Shown here: positions 42,156-54,003 of the stretch, piece by piece
Numbering within the stretch: position 1 is the first letter of the stretch
How the letters are laid out: each line of letters opens with the position of its first letter
Origin: Archilochus colubris
Lineage: Eukaryota; Chordata; Aves; Apodiformes; Trochilidae
Assembly (NCBI GenBank): GCA_023079485.1
Contig: CM041083.1
Coordinates: 59,545,847-59,609,846, forward strand
Length of the DNA stretch: 64,000 bases
Direction: 5' to 3'
Position numbers and translations under genes: made by a program
The notes under the pieces: generated by a model
Seen by the model: the letters and a program-made list of their open reading frames with translations, nothing else
The model's database searches: none
Told to the model about the DNA's origin: nothing

Positions 42156-45100
42156 GGATTGTACATTAGATAGACCACTATATTCATGCTGCAAAAAGCA
42201 TTTGTAGCCATCCTTATCTCTCAGAGCATAGCTGAACCTCTCCTTCTCCTCCTAAATGCACATACTGCATGGATACTGGCATGTTGTTTCAGGAAGGACT
42301 TCCAGTTTGTCCAGACTGTGACTCAAAAACATGGAGCTCTTCAGGCAACGTCTATTCCCAAATGACAGAATTCCTAACTGACAGAGCACAGGTTAGAGGA
42401 GGTAGGAAAGCATGTATTTTTGTCCCAGCTATGGAGTAGAGAAAGCTGGTTTCTGGAATAAAATAGTGACAGTAGCTACCACCAAGCAATGGATTATCCC
42501 AGTACTAGGATAAACTCCAATAAAATGTCTGAATTATTCTTTTATGGTTAAATCTCAGGGAAGGGGAAGCAGCCATTTTTGAGAAGACTTATTTCTAGCA
42601 AATGAGTACTACAGAAAAATAAATCATTAAAAAAATCTGGCAGGAGAACCTCTCTTGTACTGCTCTTCTAAAAGGTTGTAATTTTTCCCTCCATCCACTT
42701 TGTTTCTGTAAACACTTTGAAGATAAAAATCAACAATTTAGTCCATTTGTTCTACATCATCTTACTTCACAGGTACTTGCATCAATTTCTCTTCCTTTTT
42801 GGATATACTGCAGGAAGTATCTTCCCCAAGTATTTCATGAGGTAATGCTTTGATTCCAGAGCAGGTTTTGCTCTGGCAGGTTACGGGCACAGGGGATCAT
42901 TATAGATGATTAACTAAACAAGCCTTTCACTTTCCTGTTCATGACAGGAACATCTTAAAACCCATAAATAGCTAAGTGGCTTGGAGCAGACAAGTAAGAA
43001 CAAATCCAATCCCCAAGCCTAATTAACAATTATTACACTGCTGAGTCTGTATCTGTGTGTAGCAAGGTGGCACGCTAAAGCATTCACTGTAGGGGTCCTT
43101 TGATGCTCAGCCTTACGTAGGCTCAGCGTGGTTTCAGAAGTATAAACCATGGCCAGTTGTGCTGTATAACTATTTTATATATCATTTTATGTATACTCAT
43201 AAACCGCTCTCCTTACACACTTGCAGTTTAAGGCCATGCAGTTACTTTACTGGAGCACTGGAGCAGGGCCATCATTCATTTTTTGATGCATGCACACTGT
43301 CTTGCATGCTTATGCTGTCAAAGTTTTAAGTGCTTCACAGTATACTGTTGATTTTTCCTTTTAAGTTGCAAGAAGAAGACATTTATTCATGTTTTAGAAG
43401 ACATCAAGTTCCCACTAACAAAGCTGTTGTAACTAGTGTCCATGGCTGCAGTAGTAATTTTAGTAGTTGTAGTTTTAGTAGTTTTAACTGTTCTTTCTTT
43501 CCACCAAAGCAACAGATCAGCTCTACCTATTCACAACCAGAGATGCAGCATCAGGCAGCACCAGCCTTCCTTCTTGAGCAATTCCCTCTCCTACCCAGTA
43601 CCTGGCTCCATGCTGCTCTCTTTCAAAAAAAAAAAAAAAAGGAATTCAAAGGAACCAGACAGCTTCCTCTCAGCATCTGTCTCAGGATCCTCCTACTACT
43701 CTGGGGGCCCACCACAACCTGCACCAGATAGGTCATGACACACAGACAGCAAACACAACACTAAAAAACCACATTAGAGTTGAGCAGAAGTTCTAAGTTA
43801 GAGAAGGATTTTAAAGTAGAGTAAGAGAGAAGCTTACCCACTATAGTATAGAGCAGGTATGAATTTTCCTAACCTCTATAGCATTTTGTTGCTATAGCAC
43901 TTCTCTCACAACACTGCAGCTCTCCTAAAATCAGCCTTCTAAAGCTCAGAAAATGAGGTAACACCCGGTAAGGATACTGAACAAAAACTACACAGCTCAT
44001 CAGAAACACCTTCAGTACAGTCTTTAATAACCTTGGCAAAGTACAGTTGTTTAGTTGTTGTAAATACACGTAGATCCACCAGTTTCAGTGATCACACTTA
44101 AATTTGAACCTGCTTGGTTTAGAAATGTTAGCACCCTAGTGCTGCTCCTGACTTCAAGATGTCTTTGTATGCAAAATCAAGTGTACCACAAGCTAACTGT
44201 GCAAATAATTTCTGCTCCAGTCACTACATTTTTAATAGCTTTCCTTTACTACCTCAAGGATGTTCCTTTAAGCTTACATGGTCTGGAAGTTAAAAAGATG
44301 CTGTTTCAGGTGGCACACAGGCAAGATACAAATGTGGCTTGGCAGAGCAGCACAGCTGCATTCTCCATCTTCTATTTTGGGATGGGGACTGACTGCTAAG
44401 AATGGCAGATGTATGCAGACATTAGTATTAGCAACACTGGAGGAACCTAACAATAAAACCACAAACTGATTACCAGTAAAGCTGGTTGCCACCTTATGAA
44501 GTACTTTCAATACAGCAAACATATAGATTGTATTTTAATTCATGAAGAGCCTCAATCCAGAAAAATTTGAGCCTTCATTTCAGCCACTTCAGTTGTAGTA
44601 TCTAAATACTTAGGGTATAACAAGTGTGCTGTTGCAGGCAATGGACCAGGAAGTACTGCCCAATACAAAATGCAAACGAAAAGTTTCCAACAGCAACTTC
44701 AAAAAACCACAAAACACTAAAGCTGCCTGAAGTGAAACTCATTATAGGCATGATAAGCAGTAGTAAAAGCAGGAAACCTAGGTTTTTTTGTGCCCATAAG
44801 CAAAGCACTGCTGATCTTCATCCAAGAAAGTAAAACAGCCAGTGAAAAGCAATTTTCTAGATCCAGAAAAACTGAAACAGCCACAGGTGTTTGCAAGAAA
44901 AACACTGAGCACTGTTTTTTCTTTTTAGTATTGTTTTTAATACTTGAGGAAGAGAGGGCTCTAACAAACTAAGATGGTACAATGTACAGTATATTTAAAC
45001 CACAGAAATTAAAAACCAATAAAACCACAAAGACCCACCAAGTGAACTCCCAGAGTGGACTCCAGTATTTCACAGTGTGTTTCTTGTGCCCCACAGGCAG

Positions 45101-45195
45101 CTCACATGCCAAGCCCTCTCCAGCTGGGAACAGAAAGTCTCGCATAGAGCTGCTCTCCAGCATTTCCAGTAGTTTGTTGTATAGTCCAAATGGGA
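42156..45195. other. Intergenic and probable MRPS33 3' flank
   Basis: No coding exon is visible. A 15-bp A-tract lies at 43626. The right end should include the MRPS33 3' untranslated region. Confidence 0.6.
44936..44941 (-). terminator. MRPS33: Candidate polyadenylation signal of MRPS33
   Basis: The minus strand reads ATTAAA here, about 255 bp after the MRPS33 stop codon. It is the nearest common polyadenylation hexamer I found; further TTTAAT matches lie at about 44230 and 44532. The true 3' end cannot be settled from sequence alone. Confidence 0.3.
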
Positions 45196-45301
45196 TTATT
45201 TCTTCTTGAGTGCTCTCTTTCCTTCCCCCTTCTTTGGCTTTTCCTTCCCACGGAGCTTTTTCAGTCGTCTCATCTCCTCCTTAAAGTCCTGATGCTCATC
45301 C
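45196..45301 (-). CDS. MRPS33: MRPS33 last coding exon (residues 72-106)
   Basis: After a CACCTAG acceptor the exon completes Arg72 and encodes [34 protein letters not shown] and a TAA stop at 45196-45198. The lysine/arginine-rich tail is typical of an RNA-binding ribosomal protein. The downstream sequence is the 3' untranslated region. Confidence 0.97.
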
Positions 45302-47194
45302 CTAGGTGGGGAAGGAAAGAGAAAAGCTTACACAATTTCTTGGAATACCCAGATGTGAAAGGTTTTTTGAACAGGATGATGATGAAAAAAAAACCACATC
45401 TCAAAATGGTTTGTAACAATGAAGCCCATACTGAAACTCATTGCAATGTATTCAGTGTTATTGTTAGCTGTAATTTCAGATGGAAGAGTGTGAAAGATTA
45501 CCTCTGATAGATTCTGAAACAAGGTTGCCCTTTTCAGCAACAACTGGTGTGTGCATATGTACATTATTTCCACTGAGTTTATCAATCCACTGTATTTAAG
45601 TGTGCAGTAAAATATAAAAATCAGCAAGAAACAAGAATGAGAATTTCCCCCTTCTCATCCAGCTCAGCAGTCTAGCAATAGCACGTTGTGTTTCTGGGCT
45701 ATAAACTAAGATCAGGTCATTAGTTTCTATGAAAACAGGTGCATGCTGAGCAGTAATTACAGTACATGACACTGCTCTCAGGTGACTTCAGGAATGAGTT
45801 ATGATGAAACCAGATACTGGTAGAATTCTAACAGGAGAAGAAGCCAGGAATGACAATAAAGGGGCTAGCAGAGTTAATGAATCCTCAATAACATTATGAT
45901 AGATTCTATTTAATCTCTGTCACTGTATTTCAGTCTAAATGTATTTTTCAAGTCACAGCTACACCCTAAATGGCTTCAGATTGCTGCACTGCTATTTTTT
46001 AACACAACTTAAGACAAAAAAAAATCTTGTGAGTTATCATCGGGCCCTATTAGTCTATGACTTCATTACTTCTGACCAGCAATCCTCATTCTTTACAAGC
46101 TCTCTGTATACAGAGCAGCTAAAGAAGGAACCCAAGATTAGGAGAGGAAGGAGAAAAGAACATTATTATGCCATCGAGGCTTTGTGTGTGCACACCCACC
46201 TAAATCAAGAGCATCCTGGATGCAATGCTTAATGGCTAGTATTGCAATGCCAGCAATAGAAATTAATCTGGGTTTACTTTACAGGGTTAACAGCCTCAGT
46301 TTTAAGGGATTTCTTCAGTGCTACCTGGACTGGAATCAAAGAACTGCATTTGATTCCTGCTGATGTTCTTCAGCAGTACAATTTTTCCTCCTTGAGACTA
46401 TGGAAATTCATTTAGAAACCAGATAACTGGATTGGATGAAGTTGGAATTAAAAAGACTATTTAAACCAAATTTGAATTTAATTTGACTTAATTTATTTTA
46501 ATGGATAAAAAGTCCTTCCAGCCTAACACAAACTTCCCTTCTCTTAAATTTCACTTATTAGCTGTTGAGCCATTGAGGAATAGAGAGTAAGACTGTTTTA
46601 GTGCAATTTTTGTGTTAAGGTAACACCACCTTTTTGTACCACACTCATGTTCCCTATTAAGAACTACAGACCCACCTCTTGTCTGAGAGCACTCTCTTCC
46701 CTTCCCCACAAAGCCAAAGCAAGAACTATTTCTTATAAAAGGGCTCCCCATAATTATACCTAAATTCTTTCCCACAAAAGATTGTAATTATGGCAAAAGT
46801 ATTGAGACAGCAGTCGCTTATTTTACCCTCCTTGTCCTCAGTGCAAGGACCAAATGGATGTTTCCATATGTACCATATTCTGAATTAAACCCTCTTCTAG
46901 TTTTGTCTTTTTCTGGAGGGAAAGTCCACCACTTTCCCACTTCCAATCTTGCCTTCACCCTGTAAGCACTGCAGGTTACCTGTAGAGACCAAAGAAACGG
47001 AGTCTCTTCATGAGGCCATAGTAGGTGTTGTGAGGAGGATACCAATCGTAGACCTCCTTCTGCTTTGCCAAAGGTTGCTCACTGAATAACTTCACTACTT
47101 TCATAGATTTTGAGTCAGTTGGCCTGACAAGTTCTCCAAATATCTGAGCACTCAGCCGGGCCATTTTAAGGGCATAACTGGAAACATTGGACAT
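45196..47194 (-). CDS. MRPS33: MRPS33: mitochondrial small ribosomal subunit protein mS33 (complete, two coding exons)
   Basis: MRPS33 (mS33) is a metazoan-specific protein of the mitochondrial 28S subunit, needed for translating mtDNA-encoded proteins. Joining 46980-47194 and 45196-45301 gives 106 residues, the human length. The core RPT(D/N)[12 protein letters not shown] and YDWYP blocks and the basic tail [18 protein letters not shown] are shared with human. I chose the ATG at 47192-47194 ([10 protein letters not shown]) because human starts at the aligned MSSLSEYAF; the upstream in-frame GTG at 47213-47215 is not needed. Arg72 is split across the junction (AG|G). The intron is 1,678 bp with GTAACC and CCTAG borders. 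A 5' untranslated exon is expected near the CpG island at about 50 kb. No break in the frame is seen. Confidence 0.97.
45302..46979 (-). other. MRPS33: MRPS33 intron between coding exons
   Basis: AT-rich, with no repeat or nested gene recognised. Confidence 0.9.
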
Positions 47195-47235
47195 CTCCCC
47201 AGGAAAAGTGGGCACGCATAGACAGATGGACCTTC
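46980..47235 (-). CDS. MRPS33: MRPS33 first coding exon (residues 1-72, with 5' UTR)
   Basis: The acceptor CCTTTTTCAG ends at 47236, leaving 41 nt of 5' untranslated sequence before the ATG at 47194. The exon codes through FGLY plus two bases of Arg72 and ends at a GTAACC donor (46974-46979). The acceptor shows that at least one non-coding exon lies to the right. Confidence 0.93.
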
Positions 47236-47882
47236 CTGAAAAAGGAAATAAAGAAGAACCTCAGTCCTAAGATGACAACAGGATCACAAGCTATCCCAGA
47301 ATTAAGGCAAACAAAGTAATTCACCATACACTGATCATATACTTGAAGTCCTGCATTCCTTGCATGAAATGAGTCTTTCTAAGTAACCCTGCAAACAAAG
47401 AATGTCTGGTATAATTCAGGTACAATTACCAGCCCAACTAGGTCACTACAGGCAGCAATATGGACTGTAAAAGTACCTACACTGAACCACAGTGTGCCAC
47501 AGCTCCTTTATTAGAAGATCCTGCTCAGCTTGCTGAAGGCTACCTTCACCTTCCAGTCACAAGAGTAATTGCAGTGCAAACGCTGCCAAAAATGGTGCCC
47601 ACTGTGATGACTCCAATTTCTATGCAAGCACAAGGTAAGACACCACTTAAACATGTTGAGAAGGCAACACGGAGGCCTTTCTCATTAATCTTTCTCACCC
47701 TATTTCAAACACTGCATGAAAATTGTTATCATCTAGCAAAATGGTCTATTAACTGTAAAAAATAAAATAAATCCTGTTTCTATATATGAATCAGGCAGAC
47801 CTATCCCATCTCAACTCCCCTTAATAATTTCCATCAGCTTTTTCTCCATTCTTTGCAGTCTCTCTTGGTATCTACTCTTTAT

Positions 47883-47990
47883 GAGAGGAAAAAAAACATT
47901 TCCTCACGCTTGATTCCTTTTTCCCCAAGAAAATCCGAGAGGAAAAAAAACATTTCCTCATGCTTGATTCTTTTTTCCCCAAGAAAATCC
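47883..47990. repeat. 54-bp tandem duplication
   Basis: Two adjacent 54-bp copies (47883-47936 and 47937-47990) starting GAGAGGAAAAAAAACATTTC and ending AAGAAAATCC. They differ by two C/T changes, so the duplication is young. Each unit begins with a purine run and ends near a pyrimidine run. Confidence 0.93.
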
Positions 47991-48621
47991 TCCATCACCA
48001 GCTTCCCATTCTTTCAGCCATCTTCCATGTAATGACATCCACCTCTGCAACAAAAATGCTTTAAGAAAACCACTATTATTAGGCCATGAGAGACAATATC
48101 TATACTCTCTTAAAGGTTTGTGGAGATGAGTTTTCTCTCAGCTTTCCTACCTCTCTACATTTTTTCTCTTCTTTGCAGAATGGGATGTAATAGAGAAGAA
48201 GATGAATCCCATAATCCTGTATCTGAGGCCAATTGTTGCATGTACTGTGCCTTTCACTGTGCCTGAATAAGTGATAAGTGTCCAGCTAAGTTAAGCAGGG
48301 TTCATTCTAGTGCACTAACGTTAAAGTTTAAAATCCTTGTTTTAAGAAGTATTGCACAGCTGATTCCAGAAGATGAGCATGAAAAATTTAAGAACATGAA
48401 GCAGGTTCAAGAGTAATCAGCAGTACAGGCCCAAGTCCATTTTAGTATGATAACAGGGACTTTGTTGTTTAATAACACAAAACTGAAGTATTCATAACCT
48501 CACATACTTTTGCCTACTGGAGGACCTGATGTACAACTGGCTATAGTTTTATTTAGTCCTGTTATTAAAGCACTAGAAAGGAAGCAGGAAAAAACCAAGC
48601 CAAGCACAAAAATAATTCAAG

Positions 48622-48696
48622 TAATATATAATTCAATAATAATAATTCAATAATTCAATAATAATTCAATAATTCAAAATAATTCAATAATAATTC
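48622..48696. repeat. AATTCAATAAT low-complexity repeat
   Basis: About 75 bp built of irregular ATAATTCA and ATTCAATAAT units, imperfectly tandem and AT-only apart from the C in each unit. Confidence 0.85.
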
Positions 48697-49459
48697 AAGT
48701 AATCTAAGCGAAAAATGGGAAAAGTAACAAAAGGGAAGGCAAAGTGTCAGAGACCTCAAGGCAGAAGGTCAAGTGTGAGAAGATAGAAGCTCTTAAACTA
48801 TTACTGCAGGGCAGCACTTCAACTTAAGTATCTATTACAGGGGGCATAATTACTAAGTCTTGCTTAATCACCTGTTTCAGACCAGCCCGTCCCAATCCCT
48901 ATAAACCAATAAATTGTGCCAAAACTGATCATCACATTGCTCTGAAACCATGACCAGACTCAAGACTTGCTTCATCTCTTCCAATTGCAGCCTTAAAATG
49001 AAAATACCTTTATTTCCTCAACAATTTATATCAGTGGTCTGAGGAACCTGCTTTTCACTTCAGAATTGCTAAAGAAAAAAGTCCAAGCCAAGGCTGGAGA
49101 CCTCTGCTAATCCTTGCCAGACTAAGAACATGTAAGAACTAAGAAAGCTGAAGGCTCCAAATTCCCACTTGCCAGACCTATCCAAAGCCAGTTTTAGGGC
49201 AACCTCTGATTCTGTGCAACGCTACTAGAACAGCAGAGGTATTTTCAGCATCAACTACTGGTAATTAACAGACCCAATCCAAAAGCAAAGCCACCATACA
49301 GTGCTGCATCATCACCTGCTGGCCACCCCTTACTGCTACTCAAAGCTTTCCTTTCCCGTCTTGTGTTTGTTGGGTTGTTTTGGGGTTTTTTTGTGTTGTT
49401 TTTGGTGTTTTTTTCATTTTTCCCTTCCTAATCCGGTAATTTGTCTCAGACTTAGCATA

Positions 49460-50230
49460 TGCCACGACAACTTGGCGTATCCGGAATTCCTTTTCGTTTC
49501 TCTACGACATCACGACGAAGTAAAAGCTGTCCCGGGGCACCACTCAAAGGACCCAAGCACGCCCCGTCCCCTGCAGTTCCGCGGCCCCGCTTCTCTCCAG
49601 GAGGACACAGCTGGAAACCCACACAGGGACTACAGCCACACACTGGGGTAACCGCGCCAGCGGCTCCCCGACCGGCACCCTGGCCCGGGGGACCCCAGAG
49701 GCGCCGCAGGCTCGGCCGAACCCCGCAGCCCACATCCCCCCTTTGTACGCACAACCCCAGGTCCCGATGCCCGCACGAAGGCGGCGAGAGCTTGCAGCTT
49801 CCCTCCGGGTCGCAGCTCATCCCTCCGCCCAACCCGACCCCCGGACTCCCGCCCCAACCCCTGCGGTGCCCCAGAGCTGACCGGCGGTCGGAGGGCGATG
49901 GCGACGGCGGTAGCGCCTGCGCGGGAACGGCCCCGCCCAGGAGTCGCAGCGGGTGACGCCAGGAGCTGAGGGGCGGTCGTTTGGGCAGCGGTAGTGGGGC
50001 AGCGGTAGTGGGGCAGCGGCTGTGGCACTGCCAGGCACAGCTTGCCTGAGCGAAGCTTTCTCCTTCCTTCCCCCCCCAAGTGGCATTTTGTCGGGGTGCT
50101 GAGAGGCGATTTAGGTCCCCTGCCCGCGCCTCGTGGTCACTTGACCGAAACCTGAAGCGGTGTCGGGGACAAGGCGGGTGGCTCTGAGGTGTGAGGCTGC
50201 GCACCGAGCCTCCTAATGCTGCCTTATCGG
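49460..50230. promoter_or_regulatory. MRPS33: CpG island: likely MRPS33 promoter and first exon
   Basis: CpG-dense sequence 2.3-3 kb upstream of the MRPS33 coding start, in the position expected for its promoter. GC-box sequences are present (for example GGCCCCGCCC near 49930). At 49913-49922 the minus strand reads GCGCAGGCGC, one base from the NRF-1 core. Long open frames here (up to 264 aa) are high-GC artefacts with no family similarity. The first exon itself could not be placed. Confidence 0.75.
49983..50024. repeat. Three 14-bp tandem units in the MRPS33 CpG island
   Basis: GGGCAGCGGTAGTG occurs twice exactly and once as GGGCAGCGGCTGTG in direct tandem, just upstream of the putative core promoter. 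Confidence 0.9.
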
Positions 50231-50421
50231 CTTCTCCCGAGGCCACTTCACATGGGCCTTCCTGGCTCTCTGTTTATACTAGTTTTTAATCAATGCCAGG
50301 AGGTGCTAAATCGGGCTCTGTGCAAACATCCGATTTAATTACGGTTACAGGATTACATTTTAAAGGCAAACGTGTAATGCCATCAAAGAATGAAATCGGG
50401 TTTATCTGGCTGGATCTTTTT
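50231..50421. other. Short unannotated stretch
   Basis: Transition from the CpG island to ordinary AT-rich sequence before a CR1 insertion; nothing recognisable. Confidence 0.5.
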
Positions 50422-50758
50422 AGAATCATAGAATCATAGAATCATAGAATTAGCCGGGTTGGAAGGGACCTCAGAGATCATCTAGTCCAACCCTTGACCC
50501 ACCGGAGCAGTTGCTAGACCATGGCACTGAGTGCCACATCCAGTCTTTTTTTAAATGTCTCCAGGGACGGAGAATTTACCACCTCCCCGGACAGTCCATT
50601 CCATAGCCTAATCACCCTCTCCGTGAAGAAATTATTTCTAATATCTAACCTAAACCTCCCCTGGCACAACTTAAGACTGTGTCCTCTTGTCTTGTTGAAG
50701 GTCGTCTGTGAAAAGAGTCCAGTTCCCACCTTGCTACAGCCTCCTTTCAGGTAGTTGG
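50422..50758 (-). mobile_element. CR1 LINE 3' end
   Basis: Minus-strand copy starting with three AGAATCAT tail units, then GGTTGGAAGGGACCTCAGAG. Its frame still reads [20 protein letters not shown] and NGLSGEVVNSPSLETFKKR, the C-terminal end of CR1 ORF2. It is 5'-truncated at about 50758. Confidence 0.96.
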
Positions 50759-51189
50759 AAGAGTGTGTATTCTTTTTTTGGAAGAGTGTGTATTAATCAG
50801 CATTAAAGAGCAATGTTAGTCCTTGGATTAATTTTCTGTTGCCTTTCCCATGCTTCCCAGAGGCTGATAAGCCTTGTGGCCTATGCAACCCAGTCACCTC
50901 TCTTACCCTTTTAGAACATGGACATGATCTGTAATTCCTCTCATATTCCAAGATTCATTAAAATTAACATTCAGTTTTGTTTTGCCAGTTCTTCAGGGAT
51001 TGAAATGCAGAAGTTTTTCAGATACCCTGTTTTAAAAATGTTTACTAGGTGTTTACCATCATTACTGAGACTGAGAAGTAGTGTTGGTTTTTGTTCTCCC
51101 ATTTTTTGTTTTTTTTTTTAAAAATAAAGTACCTCTTAATCTTTCTAAGGATGGAATAGCAGTTTTTACCATTCTGTCACTTTTATTCT
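50759..51189. other. Intergenic, no feature found
   Basis: Between a CR1 copy and a solo LTR. A 15-bp motif (GGAAGAGTGTGTATT) occurs twice near 50758-50795. No gene is seen. Confidence 0.5.
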
Positions 51190-51985
51190 TGTCACGGTTT
51201 AACACTTGCCCGGCAATTAAACCGGATAACAGATGCTCTCTGTTAATATCTCTCTTCCTTGATAGAGAAAGGAGAGAGAATAAGGGAGAGAGACTTATGG
51301 GTTGGAAACTAAACTACACAACTTTAATGAAACAGTAATGATAAATAGGAAAAATTACCAAATATATACAAATATACAGGAAAATGGATACCACATTCCT
51401 CCCCCTTTCCCCCAATAACTCTCACGTCACCACCGAGGCTGCTGGGCAGCCCTGGGAAAGTCCAGGTTGGACTCCTGGAGTCGGCAGCAGTCGGGAACTG
51501 GAGGCAGGAACACAGATATGGGCTGGCACAGATCAGGACCACAGGCAGACGAATGGACGGAATCCTTCCAGGATGCCGGGTGAAGGAAGGGAAGCAGGAG
51601 ATCAGGAAATCCGGAAATCTGAAATCTGGCTCGGCCCTCCTGATGCCTCAAATTTATACTGAGTATGATGTATATGGGATGGAATCCTCTGTTTGGTCAA
51701 TTCTGGCATCTATCTTGTCTGTTCCTCCCCAAAGGAGGGCTGCAGGGGGGACCTCTTTATTCCTTCTGGAGGGTAGAAGTTTTCCTCAGAGCTGAGCAGT
51801 GTCCTTGGCTCTGCACACCAGTCTCTAGCAGTAACTATAAACATCGAATGTTACCAGTCCTAGAAGCACACACTGTCTGAAAAACTTACTGTTAATTTCA
51901 GCAAGTGCAACTACTTACAAGAGACTCAGCTAAAAGCAAAAGTACAAAACAGAAAATCACCTTTATCCTGGCCCAAACCAGGACA
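51190..51985 (-). mobile_element. Solo LTR, ERVL-like, with 5-bp target duplication
   Basis: A 796-bp element with TG...CA ends. On the minus strand it starts TGTCCTGGTTTGGGCCAGG, the usual start of avian ERVL-type LTRs, and carries an AATAAA (about 51748). The flanks are identical ATTCT (51185-51189 and 51986-51990). A 5-bp duplication fits class III (ERVL) integration. No internal viral genes remain, so the copy is the product of LTR-LTR recombination. The open frames inside are not coding. Confidence 0.88.
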
Positions 51986-51990
51986 ATTCT

Positions 51991-54003
51991 ATTTGACCCT
52001 CTCTAAATACTTGTACACCTTGTCAGCATTGCACTCCCTGCTATACTGTCTGTGATAGGATCGCTCGTGCATTTTCTACAGTCTTCTTTTTTTGTATACC
52101 CCAGAACACTTTTCCTATATTTTTGCCTTTCCACATTATTATGTACTGTTTTTATCTTCTGAGTGTTTCCTTCATCCTGTTGCTGAGCCAAAATTGTCTC
52201 TCAGCCAAAATTGTCAATTTTGTTAATTATGCAATCATCCAGACTACAGAGTAAGATCATGAGACTTCTCATTTACATTTTTGTCTGTATTTTTGATCCA
52301 TATTTTTCTCAATTTTGTCTTGATGGAGATAGTCTTTCTGAAATGTCTCTCTGTGTGTAGGAGAGTATTTCCCTGGCTGGGACTGCCCTTTTTTTAAAAA
52401 TTGTAATAAAATTGTGATTGCTGGCTCTTAAGTAACCGCTGCTTTCTTGTCCCATGATTAAATTGTTTAAACATTATGAGTTCCAAAATACTTCTTCCAT
52501 ATAGACTGGATTACCTTCTGTCATTGACTGCAAGTCTTAGGAACTCTAATGAGACACAGCTGCTGGCAATTTGGGGCATTTTCCTCATACAGCATCGAAG
52601 TGAGCACACTTTTTGTACACTGGAGGAATAAATAGTTGGATTCTCTGTAGCCATCTCCACTCCATTCTCAACAAGGTTATTTGGGACACGTTGCTGTCTC
52701 TGCATCCCTGAAATAATGATAGTTTAATATGTAGTTACCTTTCACACTTTAAAATGTCTTTACTTGTTTCAAAGGATTGTAGCAAAACATTTTGGTATTA
52801 CAGTTTGGTAAATCATCCTGCCTGTGTCAATAATTATACCAGTTTGAACTCATTTGTCCTCATCAATGAAAATACCCAATTCTACTTGCATATTACTGAC
52901 ATTCAGACTGCTGAAAAACATCAGTTCCCTCAAACTGCTGATTCCCCTAAAAAGGGAACCCAATAGTGTGGTTCTGGTTACATTTTTGTTTTCCAGCAAC
53001 GTTACCAGCCTGGTGTCTGATTGATTAAAGTTACTCCGCTGAGTTTCAGACCAGAGACATTTTGTGGATTAGGCTGATGGCTGTTCCTAATCAGAGCAGT
53101 AGGCAAGCTTTCTTTTTCCTAGTTACACATCACAGCTCTGGATAACTGGGAAGGAGTCACATCACAGAGATTTTCTCTTCAGAGTCCCAGTGTTGCTGAC
53201 TGCATTTGGCAGGCATACACACGTGTAACTGTGCGCATGGGAAGATCCAGCATGGGTTTTTTTTTGGTGTGTGGGAAGCATACATACATGAACAGCTCAG
53301 GATTAGTTCATTCTTCTGCGGTTTTTTCTTTAAGATCTGTTGTTTCTCCTGTCAGCTGCGCAATAAGATGCAGTAATGAAGTAAAGAATGTGTGCTCACA
53401 ATAGCATTTTTTTGTTACTATATCACTGTTATTACTGTAGTTATGAGGAGAATTTCTTGCAAAGCACCCAGCCAGGGTTCACATATTAGCCAGCAAGGCA
53501 GCATACAGACACTCAGGAAGAAATATCAAGAGCGCAACAACTCAGCACATCTGCATCTTTTTAGAGGTGGAGCATGGCCATTTTGCAATCCACGTAGCCA
53601 AAAATGCTCTTGTGCAGCTCATCTGAGGGGCTGTGTGTGTCTAAGTTCTGCCAGGGAGTTTAAGCTCACTGGGGGATGTGCTTCACTGTGGAGGACATTG
53701 CTCAAACCTCTCTCCAGGAGATGATGCCCATCATGAGAACAGGTTAGACAGGGCAGTCACCTTTCTGGCAGCCTAGTAGTGCTGTAGCAAGCATCCCCGG
53801 GAATAATTAGTGTCAGCAGTGCACGGGTGGCTGAACTCCTGTTTTGGTTACTAGTGCTTAACATTCAGGATGATGCACTCCTTGGTATTGTGCTTCTGGG
53901 CACAGAAGGTATTTCTTTCCTTCATTTTTGAGGTATCACTGTGGGGAGGTGGCAGGAGTGGGGGACATTTTCACCCCACTCCTTCATCCCTCTGGAGCTC
54001 ATC
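51991..54003. other. Intergenic, no feature found
   Basis: AT-rich sequence between the solo LTR and foldback copy 2. No splice-supported exon, RNA gene or clear repeat. Confidence 0.6.

Larger units (their letters stand above)
47236..49850 (-). other. MRPS33: MRPS33 5' intron (predicted)
   Basis: Lies between the coding-exon acceptor and the CpG island where the first, non-coding exon should be. It holds a 54-bp tandem duplication and an AATTCAATAAT-rich patch. The donor side cannot be fixed, so the right edge is approximate. Confidence 0.6.

Noticed and set aside
47195..47215. Upstream start for MRPS33 adding seven residues
   Set aside because: The codon at 47213-47215 is GTG, and the downstream ATG aligns with the known start of the family.
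49452..50246. A 264-aa minus-strand open frame and overlapping frames in the MRPS33 CpG island
   Set aside because: Composition follows GC content, no domain is recognisable, and overlapping frames on both strands are equally open.
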